Notes: generated by a model from the letters alone, not told the origin. DNA of 64,000 nt from Phytophthora hibernalis (GCA_012656075.1 JAAKBF010000009.1:1302001-1366000), one strand, 5' to 3'; positions 12,645 to 23,988 are shown, numbered from the stretch's first letter. Made by a program: numbers and translations.

Positions 12645-13395
12645 AGTAGCTGCAGAGGGACAACGATATCGTTGGGAGTTTAGTGACGTTGAAGTGAGGG
12701 TGCTTTCTTTCGTCCGAGCTGTCAAAAAGAAGCCGCCGCCATTGATGAGAAGATGGTTTGATGAGAGAAGGATGGCTTCGGAAGATCGACCGACTCGTAA
12801 TTTCGATGCAATTGTTTTGTTGGAACGAGCTTATTTTTTGCTTCTCTCGATTGAGCCTACAAATATATTCTCCGACGCGGCACCCGTTGGCTTACTGGTC
12901 ACTCGAAAGTTCTTTACACCGAACTCAGGCATCGTATTGAGGGTCGCTGGATGAATGGACTTCGCTGCAATGCCATCTCCATTGGCTGCGTGCACCAGAA
13001 CCAGTTTGTTTATGCGGCCGCCGCCGCTAAGCTTACCGTATGCGCGCAATGTCAATGCGGCCCGCATTATGCGGGTGGCGTGACTTCAAGGCTCACCTGC
13101 CGTTCAGATGGGTACATGAATGACATCCGACTCGGATTCCGAGACCTTAGGACCAAGTTGGTCGTCTACAACTTGCATATCGGAGCCCTCTCCCCACGTG
13201 TCAGCCAAGACGAGACGCCTCAATGGGTACATGTACCCATCGAAGACCAGCGTCAGTTTCGAAGCTGCCGCTCACTTGAACAAAGTAAGGTGACTTTTCA
13301 GCTGCCTCGTACAAATCGCACTACATGATGTATACAGTTCAATTGGCAGGTCATTCCGACATTTAGCGTCGCTTAACCCCTGGTCGGGCTCCAAG
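12645..13395. other. Intergenic, no gene seen
   Basis: Frames of 60-125 codons here overlap on both strands, lack domains and have no coding-like composition. The final ~100 bp before 13396 presumably hold the promoter of the kinase gene; I see no motif I can defend. Confidence 0.5.
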
Positions 13396-15426
13396 ATGTG
13401 GCGTCGCACACTGCTCGCCGCCTCACTCGCGGGCCATGCGCTGGCCCGCACCGACATCACCGCCATGCTCTACACCAACGACGCCATCACAGAGCCCACC
13501 GCGCCCGAGAGTCTGCCATCCGTCCTCACCGACCTCTTCCTCACGACGGCCAACTTCACGTCGCTGCCTGCGAAACTGCAACGCGCGCTACTGTGGAGCG
13601 CCGGATGGGTGCGCGCCATCCCCGAGTCTGCAGGCTCCGGCTCGGACGACTCGTCCAGTCAGTATCTGCAGGTGTACGTGCTCTGTGGCCGCACTATGAG
13701 CGACGTGTTCCAGACGTCCGAGGCCTTCGACAACGCCACAGCCTGCGGGCTCAAGACGTGCAAGAGCAACGTCATCACGTACACGCAGCAGGCCTGCAAT
13801 CCCAGTTACGTGACGCAGAAGGCTCTGTGTGCGCTCAATCCTGCCTCTAGCGTCACGTTCGCCACTAGGAGCGGGCCTCTGTGGGCGCTGGACGGCCAGA
13901 TCGACGACAACTTCAACCCGCAGCTCTTCCAGTTTGAAAACAGCTCCAAGGACGACGACACGACCATGTACATGCTGGCCCAGAAGGGCTCCTGGGGTAT
14001 GACGGACGCGGCCTGTCCGAACGCAGCCATGTCCATCGCTCCGTGCACTGCTGCAGACTCCAGTGAGGTGGGCACTGATGACGCACAGCAAGCCACGTGG
14101 TGCGCACCCAATCTGGACCAGGGAGTGATTCTGTGGCTGCAAAACGAGCAGACTGGTTCAGGGTCAGACGACGGCTCGAGCTCGACCGTCTCGTCCACTG
14201 TTGCTATTGTCCTTGGTATCCTGCTGGCCATCTTTGTGGTGGCGAGCGTCGTGCTCTTTGTGCTCTATCGCCGAGCCAAGGGCTGGCCCAAGGACGGACT
14301 GCATGAGAACGAGCAGAACACCTTTTTCATGCACGCCCGGTCCTTCCACGCGCCGAATGGGCCTGATGGAGGCAACAATATCTCGGGCCAGTACGTGTCC
14401 AACAACGGACCGCACCCGTCCTATGACAACGCCATGCAGATTGAAGCGGTGAACGAGAGCTTCCGTATGCGGTCCCCGGAGCTCGCAGCCTTCTGTGACG
14501 ACCAGGAGCTCATGCTGAAGCGGATCGCGTTCGCGGGAATCGTCTACCGCCAGAAAATGACAAGCGGGCCTAACGGAGAGGTGTGGCAAGGCGAGTATGA
14601 AGGACAGCAGGTTGCCATCAAGTGCACGCCTGCAGCTGCAATTGCCAGTGCCGCGGCTGCTAATGGTAGCCGAGGATCTTCAGCCTTGCATGCCTCATCT
14701 TTACTCGGTGACAAGGAACTCAAAGCCCTCGTAGACTTCACAAAGGAAATTCGCATGGCAGCGTTTCTGGATCACCCTAACATCGTCCACTTCATCGGCC
14801 TTTCGTGGCGCACGCTCCCCGACCTGTGCATGGTTTCGGAGTATGTCGCCCTTGGAGATCTGGCACACTTCCTGGCTCAGCCGGATAGCAAGCACCTCAC
14901 GTGGAAGGGCGACAAGTTGGCCATCGCGGCGGATATCTCCAATGCACTGGTGTACCTTCACTCGCTGTCACCCGTTGTACTGCACCGTGATTTGAAGTCG
15001 CTGAATGTGCTCTTGACGGAAGATCTCACGGCCAAGGTGAGCGACTTCGGACTCAGTCGGGAGACGAGCTTCGACGAAACGATGACCAGTGGTGTGGGGA
15101 CGCTGCTCTGGACTGCTCCTGAGGTGCTGCGAGGAGAGCACTACTCGGAGAAGGCCGACATTTATTCTTTCGGTGTCGTGCTGGCTGAACTGGACACGTG
15201 TCTGCCGCCGTACGCCTACAGCCAAGGTCGGAAAACCAAGGGCAAGAACGATATGGACTGGGTGCCGCTTATTGCTAGTGGTCGGGCTACCCCTCCATTC
15301 CGTCCGGACTGCCCACGGGCAATTCGCGACCTCGCGTCTCAGTGTCTCGACAAGGACCCGAACAATCGCCCTCCGGCCATGCAGATTGTGTACATGCTGC
15401 GGTCGAAGATCCCGCACACGCTGTAA
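13396..15426 (+). CDS. Receptor-like TKL Ser/Thr kinase, intact (676 aa)
   Basis: Residues 1-17 form a signal peptide (MWRRTLLAASLAGHALA). A Cys-containing ectodomain runs to about 250, then a Ser-rich stalk and one transmembrane helix (about 266-291, ending VLYRRAK). The cytoplasmic kinase domain has the nucleotide-loop region near 390 (GEVWQGEYEGQQ), VAIK Lys about 410, HRDLKSLN about 530, DFGLSRE about 550 and APEVLRGEHYSEKADIYSFG about 575. All catalytic residues are present, so an active plasma-membrane kinase is expected. The glycine loop is loose (SGPNGEV). The ectodomain ligand is unknown. It is the first of four related kinases in 8 kb. No frame break or intron is needed. Confidence 0.93.
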   Translation: MWRRTLLAASLAGHALARTDITAMLYTNDAITEPTAPESLPSVLTDLFLTTANFTSLPAKLQRALLWSAGWVRAIPESAGSGSDDSSSQYLQVYVLCGRTMSDVFQTSEAFDNATACGLKTCKSNVITYTQQACNPSYVTQKALCALNPASSVTFATRSGPLWALDGQIDDNFNPQLFQFENSSKDDDTTMYMLAQKGSWGMTDAACPNAAMSIAPCTAADSSEVGTDDAQQATWCAPNLDQGVILWLQNEQTGSGSDDGSSSTVSSTVAIVLGILLAIFVVASVVLFVLYRRAKGWPKDGLHENEQNTFFMHARSFHAPNGPDGGNNISGQYVSNNGPHPSYDNAMQIEAVNESFRMRSPELAAFCDDQELMLKRIAFAGIVYRQKMTSGPNGEVWQGEYEGQQVAIKCTPAAAIASAAAANGSRGSSALHASSLLGDKELKALVDFTKEIRMAAFLDHPNIVHFIGLSWRTLPDLCMVSEYVALGDLAHFLAQPDSKHLTWKGDKLAIAADISNALVYLHSLSPVVLHRDLKSLNVLLTEDLTAKVSDFGLSRETSFDETMTSGVGTLLWTAPEVLRGEHYSEKADIYSFGVVLAELDTCLPPYAYSQGRKTKGKNDMDWVPLIASGRATPPFRPDCPRAIRDLASQCLDKDPNNRPPAMQIVYMLRSKIPHTL

Positions 15427-16054
15427 AGTCCCTTCCTTCATCCACTGCACAGAGGATATCGTTAATGAAAAAAGGCATAACACTATTTTCCGGAAGCTCA
15501 AAGTATCCGTTGAAGTTGACAGCAAGTCGCTTGATGTGGCCACAGTCCATAATAGGATGGCTACACTGCAATGCATCCGAAAAACAAAGCACGGCACCGC
15601 ACCTGAACAGCACAAAGTGCAGTGACGATGTTGCCAAGCGCCGGAAAACTCAACTAGGACGCTTTCGCTTGTTGGTTTGGAACGAGCGGCGCTGCTTCTT
15701 GTGTACAGCAGTTGCTTTGTGGAAGGTGGCGTAACGACTGCAAGCCAAGCGTCGAGGCTGCATCGCTCACGAATGGGGGCTGGAGACGTAGAGGGCGTTC
15801 AGCAAAGGCCGTTGCCGCGCAGTCAGAGCCGGTCAAAGCGAACTTCCTGCGAGCTGCAATGCCGTGACTTCGTAGGCTAAAGCACCATTGCCTCATCGCA
15901 CGTGGCGGAGCAAAAAGACAAGTCGCGTGCGAACATTTCCTGCCCGACGGACAGCAGTACCCAACCGACAGGCTGAGGACAGTCGTTGCGGTGAGGCGAA
16001 AGCACGCTGCTAACCGCTCGATCAAAACGACACCACGGCAGCAGCCCGTTCAGG
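15427..16054. other. Spacer with possible ectodomain remnants
   Basis: No continuous gene is visible. Short stretches in shifting plus-strand frames (for example a Cys/Ser/Thr-rich run near 15,900-15,980) resemble the juxtamembrane ectodomain of the first kinase. The missing signal peptide and ectodomain of the next gene may therefore have decayed here. This is inference from composition only. Confidence 0.35.
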
Positions 16055-17567
16055 ATGTCCGTGGCCTCGAAGCCGGAGCATACAACGAGCTTCGTTGTGC
16101 TTGGAGCAGGATCCGCTGTTGCAGGTACCGGTAGCTCCACTTTCGAGGTTGGCAATGTAAACGCGACCACCAAGCCGGAGAGAACCGTTCAAGCTCCGTC
16201 ACCGAACTCCTCCTCCTCGTCTTCCGAAGGATCCGGGCTGACCGACGATGAACTCGGCCTTGCTGTTGGTGGCAGCTTCATTATCATGGTCATGCTCTGC
16301 ATCCTCTTCGTCGGTCACAGGCGTCGGCGCAGAATGGGTAAAGAGATAGAGCCTGCTCCATCGCCAGGTACTCACGAGGCATCGACCAGACATTCTCCTT
16401 CCGGTGACCCCAGGAGCAGTATGTCCTTGACAACAGCTCGCTCATGTCGCCGTCAATTTCGTTCGGCTCTCACGCATCCTCCTTCGAGCAGACACACCCA
16501 GAGGAAGCTCCCGAGCCCTGGAATCGCCCCGAAGTGTTAGCAGTCCGCGTCTCCGTAAGTGAGATTTCTCTCGATGAACTCGTGGCACGTGGAAGCAACA
16601 GCGAGGTCTACCGCGGTCAGTACAGGGATCGGATCGTCGCTATTAAGAAGCCACTGCCGCAATGGCTTGGGGACAGCGATAATCTCGACGCGTTTTTCGA
16701 TCGAGTGCGGCTGCTGGCATCTCCGGCACTGATGCACCCCCGTGTGGTATCTTTCTTGGGTGTGTCGTGGAGGTCGCTCGTGTATGTGTGCATGGTGTCT
16801 GAGTTTATGGCTGGTGGGGATCTGCGCTCGTTCGTGAGTCGACGACAACACCAAATTGGTTTTGTGCGAGATGACTTTACAAGACGCGGCTTTTGCCGCC
16901 AGAAAGTATATCTCGCTTCACAGATAGCGAGCGCGCTGAGCTTCTTACACGCGCAAGGGCTCGTGCACGGCGCAATCAGCTCGCAAAACGTGCTGCTCGA
17001 CGAAAACCTGAACGCGAAGCTGGCGGGATTTCAAGGTAGCAGTGTCCGGCCAGCGATCGACCGCAGTCGCCCTAGCCACGACCCTGCAAATATACCCGTG
17101 CCGCCACGGCTCCTGACGGCGTCCGTCCCGATCGGAGTAGCAGATAAATTGCGACGAGAACGTAGTCGACTCAATGCCCTCTGGAGCGCTCCCGAGGTGC
17201 TCCGAGGCGAGCGCAGCAATGCGCAAACCGACATTTTCTCGTTTGGCGTGGTGCTGTCGGAGCTCGACTCGCTCGTCGCGCCGTACGGCTTCAACAACAA
17301 GTTCGGCGAGCACGGGGACAGCGCCGAACTGCTGGAGAAAGTGGCAGCGGGCCACGTCCGCGTCCACTTTGCGAGCTCCCGAGCCAGACACGGGCGACGA
17401 GGGTCGTCATCGCCTGCAGAGGTGGACGCACGCTCCACCGCGGCGGTCGTGCGACTCGGCAAGGCTTGCGTGGCGCTGGATGCTTTCGAACGTCCTCGGC
17501 CGCGCAGGCGTCCGCCGAGCTGCACAAGCTCCTGCAGACGCTCGAGTCGCTGAGACCCCAAACTTAG
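16055..17567 (+). pseudogene. TM pseudokinase of the TKL receptor-like group, frameshifted
   Basis: The first frame gives a Ser-rich segment, one TM helix (near 16,250-16,310, followed by GHRRRRRMGK) and a cytoplasmic linker. Around 16,407-16,440 the reading passes to another frame, which carries the kinase-like domain, including IVAIKKPL and APEVLRGERSNAQTDIFSFG. Catalytic motifs are degenerate: HRD reads HGA and DFG reads AGF, while the VAIK Lys is kept. Near 17,490 a second shift restores a normal C-lobe end to a stop at 17,567. Both breaks fit one missing base. No signal peptide is visible at the first ATG. It sits between an active kinase and another pseudokinase on the same strand. It may be a functional pseudokinase with base-call errors, or a decaying gene. 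Confidence 0.8.
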
Positions 17568-18208
17568 TCGAACACTGGGCAACGTGACACCTTCAAGGCC
17601 AATGCAGCGTGGCCAGCCGTTTTGCCAGCTGTGCCAAAGCTCATAGATACTTTCTCAGGACAACTTCAACATGTCAACGGAAAAAGAGTCAGTCTAAAAG
17701 AGCTCTAATTAATCGCGAATGTACACTACAGCACCAACAAGGACATACTGCAACATGCACGTAGTGCAAGTCGCCGTTAGCGGAGTTTGCTTCACGAGGT
17801 TTGCGAGCCACAGCCCCTGTCACAAGCGGACATCTGCAAAGTGCGACGTCGTGGTCCGTTGGGAACGGTACCATCCGCGAAACCCTCGCGTGTGATGAAG
17901 TTGCTGGTCGTCGCCATGCAAAGTATCGTCACCCTCGGCGCTGATACTGAACCCACCACGCTTTGACTGGCATGTGCAAGATTTGCACTGCACTCAAAAG
18001 ATAAAGCTTTGGCAAAACCTTTCGATTCTGCAGCGCAGCGGCCTATGGAAAACATCTCGTGCCCACTATGTCGTCCCTCCGCCTCCTCTTTCCATTATCC
18101 CCGTCTTGCAGAGCAGTTCGCTCTGTCCACTCGAATTGATCCTCAATCCTTGGAAGCCACGTTCTATATCGCTCCTATCATTATTTGTTTCGCCACCCGA
18201 GTGGATGG
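17568..18208. other. Intergenic, no gene seen
   Basis: Stops are frequent in all frames. An open frame continues from 17974 into the next gene, but its first ~80 codons are low in coding character, so I start that gene later. Confidence 0.5.
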
Positions 18209-19684
18209 TCTCCGCTGAGGACCCAGGACCTGCAGTAATGGGCGTCCATGTATTACGCCGACTTGAGTCCCCGTCATCGGACGGTGGCTCGAGCTTCGAC
18301 TTGCTGTATCTGATCCCCATCGTCCTGGGGGCCGTCGTTCTCCTGCTATTGCTGCTCTGGCTGCTGTGTCGCCGTCCCCGACGTCCCCAACGCAAGAGCA
18401 GCGAACAGTTCCAAGTGTTCGAGGCGCCTCCACTCATCCCCACAGTCGGGAGTCCGGACGAGGGACCCATGGCCTCCTTCTCGTCCCTAAGAGACGTCGA
18501 CAATTCATCTAAGAACGTGTGGCTCAGTGGTAGTGGACGCACGATTAACTCGGTCCAGAGCGTGGGCTCCAGTCGCAGTCTCACGGCCTCCACAGTCGCC
18601 GACTACGCGCTGGACACGACGCAGAGGGACGAGCTCTTCCACGTGCTGCACCACGACGCGGCCCTGGCCACACAGCGACTCGCAGTGGACAAAATCGCCT
18701 TTGAACGGGTCCTGGGCGAGACGCGCACGAGGCATCTCTGGCTCTGTCAGTTCGAAGGGGAGAGATCGTCGTCAAGAGCCTCAACGCACCAGACAGAGAC
18801 GAACAGGTGTTCCCGGCCCTGCAGAGCTTCGTGCAGGAGATTCAGATGACAGCCGCTCTGGAACACCCGAACGTGCTGCGGTTCCTGGGCGTCGCGTGGG
18901 GCCACAGTCTGCGCTCGCTCTGCTTCGTGGCTGAGTTTCTGCCAAGAGGAGACTTGGCGGCCTTCCTGAGACGCTGTCGGAAACGCCGACAGCAATTGAC
19001 GTTGCACGCATCGTCGTCGTCGGTCTCGAACGCCTCTAGAGGCTCATCCGCGTCCACGACCACCGGACAAACTGCTGTGACGGGGCCGTCACCGCCTCCG
19101 TCGTTGCAGAACTCTGGCTCGGGGTTCACGGTCACGAGTTGGGTGGATGACAAGCTGCCGATTGCTGTTGGTGTCATGCGGGCAGTGGTGTATCTCCACA
19201 CGCGTCGCCCCAAGCCTATTGTGTACCGCGTGCTTCGAGCGCGTAAAGTCGCCATGAGCGACCACTTCGAGCCAAAGCTCATTGATTTGACCCCGGCGAC
19301 GGGCGGCTCACCACCGGTGGACCAGGAGGAGCTGGCTGCAGGTGTGGGGAACGCCTTCTGGACGGCACCAGAGCTGCTAACTGGGGAGTCCCGACCCAAG
19401 CCAGTGATATTTATGCCTTTGGCGTGCTGCTAGCCGAGATTGACTCGGAAGCCAAGCGCCCGTACCATACTGCACGAGACACCCGATCAGGCGAGAAGCT
19501 GCGAGCATTCCAAGTGCTGAACCTCGTGGTGAGTGGCGAGTTGAGACCTCATTTCGCCCCCAACTGCCCTCCGGAGGTCCGTGAGATCGCGCTCGCGTGT
19601 ATGCGGCAAAACCCTATGCAGCGCCCCACGGCTCGTGAGGTTCTCCAGGGTTTGCAGAGATGTGCAGCGTGCAGTGCAGCATGA
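18209..19684 (+). pseudogene. Second TM pseudokinase (TKL-like), frameshifted
   Basis: The start is taken at the ATG of MVSAEDPG (18209); MGVHVLRR (18239) is an alternative. A short extracellular part leads to a strongly hydrophobic helix (LLYLIPIVLGAVVLLLLLLW) and an RRPRRPQRK stop-transfer. The kinase-like domain is interrupted twice by shifts that each fit one missing base: near 18,760 (before the IVVKSL Lys strand) and near 19,400 (just before SDIYAFGVLLAEID). The HRD position reads YRV and the DFG position DLT, so phosphotransfer is not expected. A long Ser/Thr-rich insert lies around 19,010-19,130. It ends 190 bp from the convergent fourth kinase. Confidence 0.8.
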
Positions 19685-19874
19685 AAGGTCTGAACATGTA
19701 CTGAAGGATGTAAAGAGGAGGAGGCACGCCATCAGCGCGTAGTCCACTAACAATTGTTAAGATTGTAGAAATTGTAGCAATGACGAGAATGAACACTGGA
19801 CGCCAGGAATCGTGAATAACGCGGGCTTAATTACAAGGTGAATACTATGTGAGTTGAGTTCGACAATGAAAGTG

Positions 19875-21431
19875 TTAGAAGACGTAAGACTCCTCCGCTT
19901 CTTCTTGAGCGAAGGCATGTATGACGAGCTGCATCTGGTACAGCGCCTGTGAAGCTGTGGGTCGTGCATCCGGCTCGAAAGCCACACAGGCGTTGCCAAG
20001 ATGCACCATCGCTTCCAGCGCTGGAGACGCAGGCGGCGTGAAGTCCACACTGAGTCTGCCACTGGACACGAGCTGGAGAATGGCCGTGTCCGGGATAGTC
20101 CGCCCAGTCTCGGTGATCTTGGCTCTGGCGTACGGAAGTTTGTGCGAGTCCAACTCGCTCAACACAACACCAAATGAAAAGAGGTCAGCCTTCTCGTCGT
20201 ACCGCTCGCCCATCATGACCTCCGGTGCCATCCAGAGCGACGTGCCCACTCCAGCAGTCATGGTGCGATCGCTGCGCTCTCGAGACACGCCAAAGTCCGT
20301 GAGCTTGGCGCGCCATCGTTTATCCAGCAGGATGTTCTTGGACTTGAGGTCGCGGTGCAGCACCATGGGATCTAAACAGTGCAAATACGTGAGCGCGTGG
20401 GCCACGTCCAGCGCAACGCGGGCCTTTTCAGCATCAAAGCCCATGGGTCGATGGTCCACTTCGTCAAACTTGACCAGTAGTGCGCGCAGATCTCCTCCGT
20501 CCATGAACTCCGACACTACGCACAAGTCCGTGAGTGAGTCCCACGCGACGCCCACGAAGCGCACGACGCGCTCGTGCTCCAGCGCCGCCTGCAGCTTGAC
20601 TTCGGCCAGGAACTCCTCGATCTTGGCTAGGTCCTTCCTCGACTCGGGCAGCAGCCGCTTGATCGCGACCTCGTTGTCCTTGTACGTGCCCATGAGCACC
20701 TCTCCAAAGCCTCCCCGACTCAGCACCTCGCCCGTCCTGATGCGGTCCATGGGGATCCTTGCCGCCACAATGGCTGGGTCGTCCCACAGGCCTCCGTGGC
20801 CGGAGCTGGGCCACGCCCTCCCGTCATGGTTGCTGTTGCTGCCCGCGGTCTGCGCGCTGCTGCTGTTGCTGTCACTGTATCCCATGGCTCTGCGGAAGCT
20901 CTCGTGGCCTTCGAACGAGTTGATTCGGCTGCGAGCCGACGTGTCGAACGTATCCAGGTCCTGTGTATCTTCAAAGCTGCGTTGGAAGCTCGCAGCTTCG
21001 GGTTTCAAGTGCTGAGACGCGTCGCTCCCGACCAAGAAGGACGAGGACGCGTGTTCCAGTCTGCTGGGCGAGCCCTGGCTGCCTGTAGGCTTGAGCACCG
21101 CAGGAGGCAGTGAATTGTTGTTGACGGGCGACGTCATGACGTAGAAGCCCGCGTGGGCGTCCATGGAGCCCAACTGCAGCTTGGAGTTGACCGAGTGCTG
21201 GTTGGCAGCCGTGGCGATGCCCGGGGACAGTTGAGACGCCGGTGGGTTGGGCGCCAAGTTGACGAACGGCTCGAGGGCCAGCGCCTTGTTGCGGCGGCGC
21301 TCGCGGCAGTAGAAGACGAGCCCCAGGGCCACGAGCAGCACGGCCAGGACGCCCACGGCCGAGCCGATGACGATGCCGTACGGGAACTCGGAGGCGGAGG
21401 ACGAGGAGGCCAAGCGCCGCCGCAGCGTCAT
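19875..21431 (-). CDS. TM TKL Ser/Thr kinase, intact (about 518 aa)
   Basis: The open frame begins at 21515, but I prefer the ATG at 21431 (MTLRRRLASSS), which places the TM helix (IVIGSAVGVLAVLLVALGLV) close to the N-terminus. A linker of about 190 residues leads to a complete kinase domain: GGFGEVLMG loop, VAIKRLL Lys, HRDLKSKN, DFGVSRERSD, then APEVMMGERYDEKADLFSFG. All catalytic residues are intact. Unlike the first kinase it has almost no ectodomain, so it may act as a partner or relay. It is convergent with the pseudokinase ending at 19684. Confidence 0.92.
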   Translation of the reverse strand: MTLRRRLASSSSASEFPYGIVIGSAVGVLAVLLVALGLVFYCRERRRNKALALEPFVNLAPNPPASQLSPGIATAANQHSVNSKLQLGSMDAHAGFYVMTSPVNNNSLPPAVLKPTGSQGSPSRLEHASSSFLVGSDASQHLKPEAASFQRSFEDTQDLDTFDTSARSRINSFEGHESFRRAMGYSDSNSSSAQTAGSNSNHDGRAWPSSGHGGLWDDPAIVAARIPMDRIRTGEVLSRGGFGEVLMGTYKDNEVAIKRLLPESRKDLAKIEEFLAEVKLQAALEHERVVRFVGVAWDSLTDLCVVSEFMDGGDLRALLVKFDEVDHRPMGFDAEKARVALDVAHALTYLHCLDPMVLHRDLKSKNILLDKRWRAKLTDFGVSRERSDRTMTAGVGTSLWMAPEVMMGERYDEKADLFSFGVVLSELDSHKLPYARAKITETGRTIPDTAILQLVSSGRLSVDFTPPASPALEAMVHLGNACVAFEPDARPTASQALYQMQLVIHAFAQEEAEESYVF

Positions 21432-21539
21432 AGTGGAGGGAGATAATAGGGGGACTTTTGCGCTTGTGTACGTGTAGCTCTTGGCTTGATGGACGCAGTG
21501 CAGGAAGTGCGCCATGCGGGCGTTACGGTACGGTAGTAC

Positions 21540-22137
21540 AGTGGGGATGGACTTTTGTCGTCACCCAGGTGGCTAAAGTTCAGGTTGCTTGGTGGACAAC
21601 CGGCGAGTATCTCAGTGATTTTCACCCGCTGCTGGTTGCAACGCCGGTCTTGTGGCGTCTTGAGACAGAGTTGGTGGCGCTGCGTTCGTTGAAGCAATTT
21701 TCGATGGAGGAATGGCGACGGATGGCAACGAGACGATCACAGGGGAGCCATCGGCTACAGCGTTGCACTGTTGTTACCTTTTCAGTCTTCAAGGAATGCT
21801 GCATATCTACAAGACTCACTCGATGCATACGTGCAGTCGGTTGTGTTTGAGGAGGACGCCGAGTTCATCAGCAGCAACGATCGTTTCATTACTTTACTGT
21901 TGGCGATTTCCAGTCAAAATATCGGCGACGGGTGATGTTAAATGGGAGCGGTCAAGGCATGTCAAGTTGTCGGAGCTGGAAAGTGAGGACAGCCTCGGTG
22001 TGCTGTGCTGCTGAACTGGGGCTGTCCCGCTTGACCATCTATTGTCGTTGCTCCATGCGCAATCAAGCGCCAGTTCTTGCTTTGGTCGACAAAAGGTTTT
22101 GCGTGTTATGCGGAGACGTTCTCTGCATTCTTATCGC
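21540..22137 (+). other. Possible broken small gene, not identified
   Basis: Plus-strand frames have coding-like stretches in succession (for example AWWTTGEYLSDFHPLL, then a frame with SLDAYVQSVVFEEDAEFI near 21,810-21,880, then KWERSRHVKLSELESEDSLG near 21,950-22,000). No single frame covers them. I cannot name a family. It may be a frameshifted gene divergent from the kinase at 19875-21431, or chance. Confidence 0.3.
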
Positions 22138-22598
22138 TCAAACTACTGCAGATGCATTGTAAATCACTTCGTTGTCGTCCAAGTCGAATAGGAAGCTAAC
22201 GTTACCAGCAGAGGTCGAGTTGGTGGCGTTTTGCTCTGCGCTCTCGTGGCAGTAGTCGACGATGCCGTCCGTCGAGTACAGCTCACCATGAAGGACGACA
22301 CCTTGTTGTAGAGCTTCGTGCCTTTAAAGTTGATGGAGCCCTTTGACCCACTCATGGAAATCGATTCACCCGCACAGTGCATGTCCTCGTACCACGCCAT
22401 CTGTCCCTGGAGGTCAGTCCACTCGGAATCCTTGCTGTGGTCGTCCCAGCAGTGGGAAATCGTGTAGCAGCGCTGTGTGCGGTCGAAGCCGAAACCCATG
22501 AAGCGATTGTTGAAGTACACGTACATTTTGGCGTACGCGGTTGGCAGGAGCACGACCGATAGCACTGCGATCACTGCAACCTTCAGCAAGAATTTCAT
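22138..22598 (-). pseudogene. Small secreted protein, paralog 1, one frameshift
   Basis: A signal peptide (MKFLLKVAVIAVLSVVLLPTA) is followed by the family pattern FDRTQRCYTISHC, then WYEDMHCAGESI and YNKVSSFMV. At about 22,287 the frame shifts by one apparent missing base. The other frame then gives the expected conserved tail (YSTDGIVDYCHE, an Asn-Thr-Ser N-glycosylation-type stretch, acidic end) to a stop at 22,138. The Y-x-D-x-x-C-x-G-x-S-I ... L-x-x-x-V-S-S-F-x-V pattern resembles a beta/gamma-crystallin-type motif, which is my inference. Four relatives lie in tandem on the same strand. Role unknown; secretion to the wall or apoplast is likely. Confidence 0.75.
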
Positions 22599-23443
22599 AA
22601 TTGAGTGAACAGTGAACAGCTTCCGGCAAAAAAAGAAATGAGAGGAAGATTCGAGGTGATGTCACGGCAGTGCTGGTTCCTTCAAAGGGGCTTCCTGTAT
22701 TCGACTCCGCCATAAAGTTTGGGTGTTAGATCTTACATCACGCCTCTGACACCATCAATAGTTTCGCGACGATTTCGGTGCAAGGCAAGTAAGTTATCCA
22801 CTTTACCGCGACTTGAATCGAATCGAAACTTCACGTCTAAGCGATGGATCAAAAGTTGCTGCGGATGGAAGTACGGTGCAAAGATATTTCGGTAGTTGCC
22901 GCGACTGAGAGGGCCAATAAGTAACCGTCGGGTGCAAAGTATCAAACACGCAGTGAGCAAGTTCCCTCAGCAATGGATAAGTTGTAAACATGTACCACGT
23001 TCCACGTCAGCAGGTTTTGCCGTATTTTTGGAGACATGGATTTTGGGATTGTGATGTTGCAGATTTTTTATCACCAGGATACTGCAATAATTTCTCGAAA
23101 AAGCTGTATGCTGCCTACGCCGAGCTACATCAGTAAAAAACGGCTGAATTCCTGTAGTCGTTCGTCAACAGCACCACCTTGATGTTAATTCGACGCTCGC
23201 AACAAGAAGTTCCTGTGTTCGAAAATTGATGAATACAGATTTGATCGTTGATTGGGGGCTACTTAAGTACATGTAACATGAAGCTTGAAGAAACACACTA
23301 CAGTAGACTGCGGTAGCTAACAAATATCGTCTATGCCAACGTACTAGAAGGGTTAATACCCCTTCGACTTTGAAAGTTGTACTTCGTAGTAACTACAGTA
23401 CTTGTACTTTGTACTACGTAGCTTTTCTCTACCGCCTGAGTAC
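22599..23443. other. Intergenic, no gene seen
   Basis: AT-rich, with stops in all frames. It must hold the promoter of paralog 1. Near 23,330-23,420 there are several TAC/GTAC-rich runs (for example gtacttcgtagtaactacag), nothing more. Confidence 0.5.
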
Positions 23444-23928
23444 TCAATAACGTGCAGTTCCATTCACATCCGTTTTCTCAATCGGAACGGGGTCGTCAAC
23501 CTGAATTTCCACCATCCCCTTCGTCGGGTACTCACTGTCTTGCTGCACTATGAATGATGACACCGCAAGATCAAGCTTGTTTTCCTCTTCAAACGAAAAG
23601 CTGCCTGACGTGGCCTCTGACATCTTGATATTGGGACTCGTGCAGCCAGCGTGTTTGTAAAACACGAGGGAACTGCCTTTAGGCAACTTCTTCCAAGTCG
23701 TTCGGACGGCGCGGTCGTTCCACAGGTCTTCAACGGTATCGCTGAACGGTGTCGAAAGTGAACTTGGCGTTGCTCCCAAGGCTGTATAGCCACACCTCCA
23801 TCGCCGCCACACTGTACCAAAACACGAAAAGAGTCGCCTGTAACAGAGCAAGTGTCATGCCACCCAACCCGGTTAGCTCCTGTAGGTACGAAGCAAAATC
23901 GGAAGTGAACCGTTAGCAAGAATTTCAT
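23444..23928 (-). pseudogene. Small secreted protein, paralog 2, degenerate
   Basis: The start MKFLLTVHFRFCF is signal-like, but the frame is lost soon after. A third frame shows the family landmark (FTFDTVQRY) without the following Cys. The 3' half is recovered in another frame (SGSFSFEEENKLDLAVSSFIV, then the tail with EYPTKGMVEIQ). At least two shifts and loss of conserved Cys residues suggest real decay rather than only base-call errors. It lies between paralogs 1 and 3. Confidence 0.65.
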
Positions 23929-23988
23929 TGCTGGTGTATCATGAGGGGCAACATTTTACTGACTTGAGACCTCAACTGTTCCTAGTTT

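Noticed and set aside
12951..13328. 125-codon ORF before the first kinase
   Set aside because: No domain; probably promoter/5' region of the kinase.
13588..14142. 184-codon minus ORF inside the first kinase
   Set aside because: Shadow frame of a GC-rich coding region.
16377..16440. A short intron to explain the frame change in the first pseudokinase
   Set aside because: I tried GT donors in the linker (for example GTACTC near 16,370), but none gave the needed phase with the available AG sites; one missing base is simpler.
19921..21015. 364-codon plus ORF opposite the fourth kinase
   Set aside because: Antisense shadow of an intact kinase gene.
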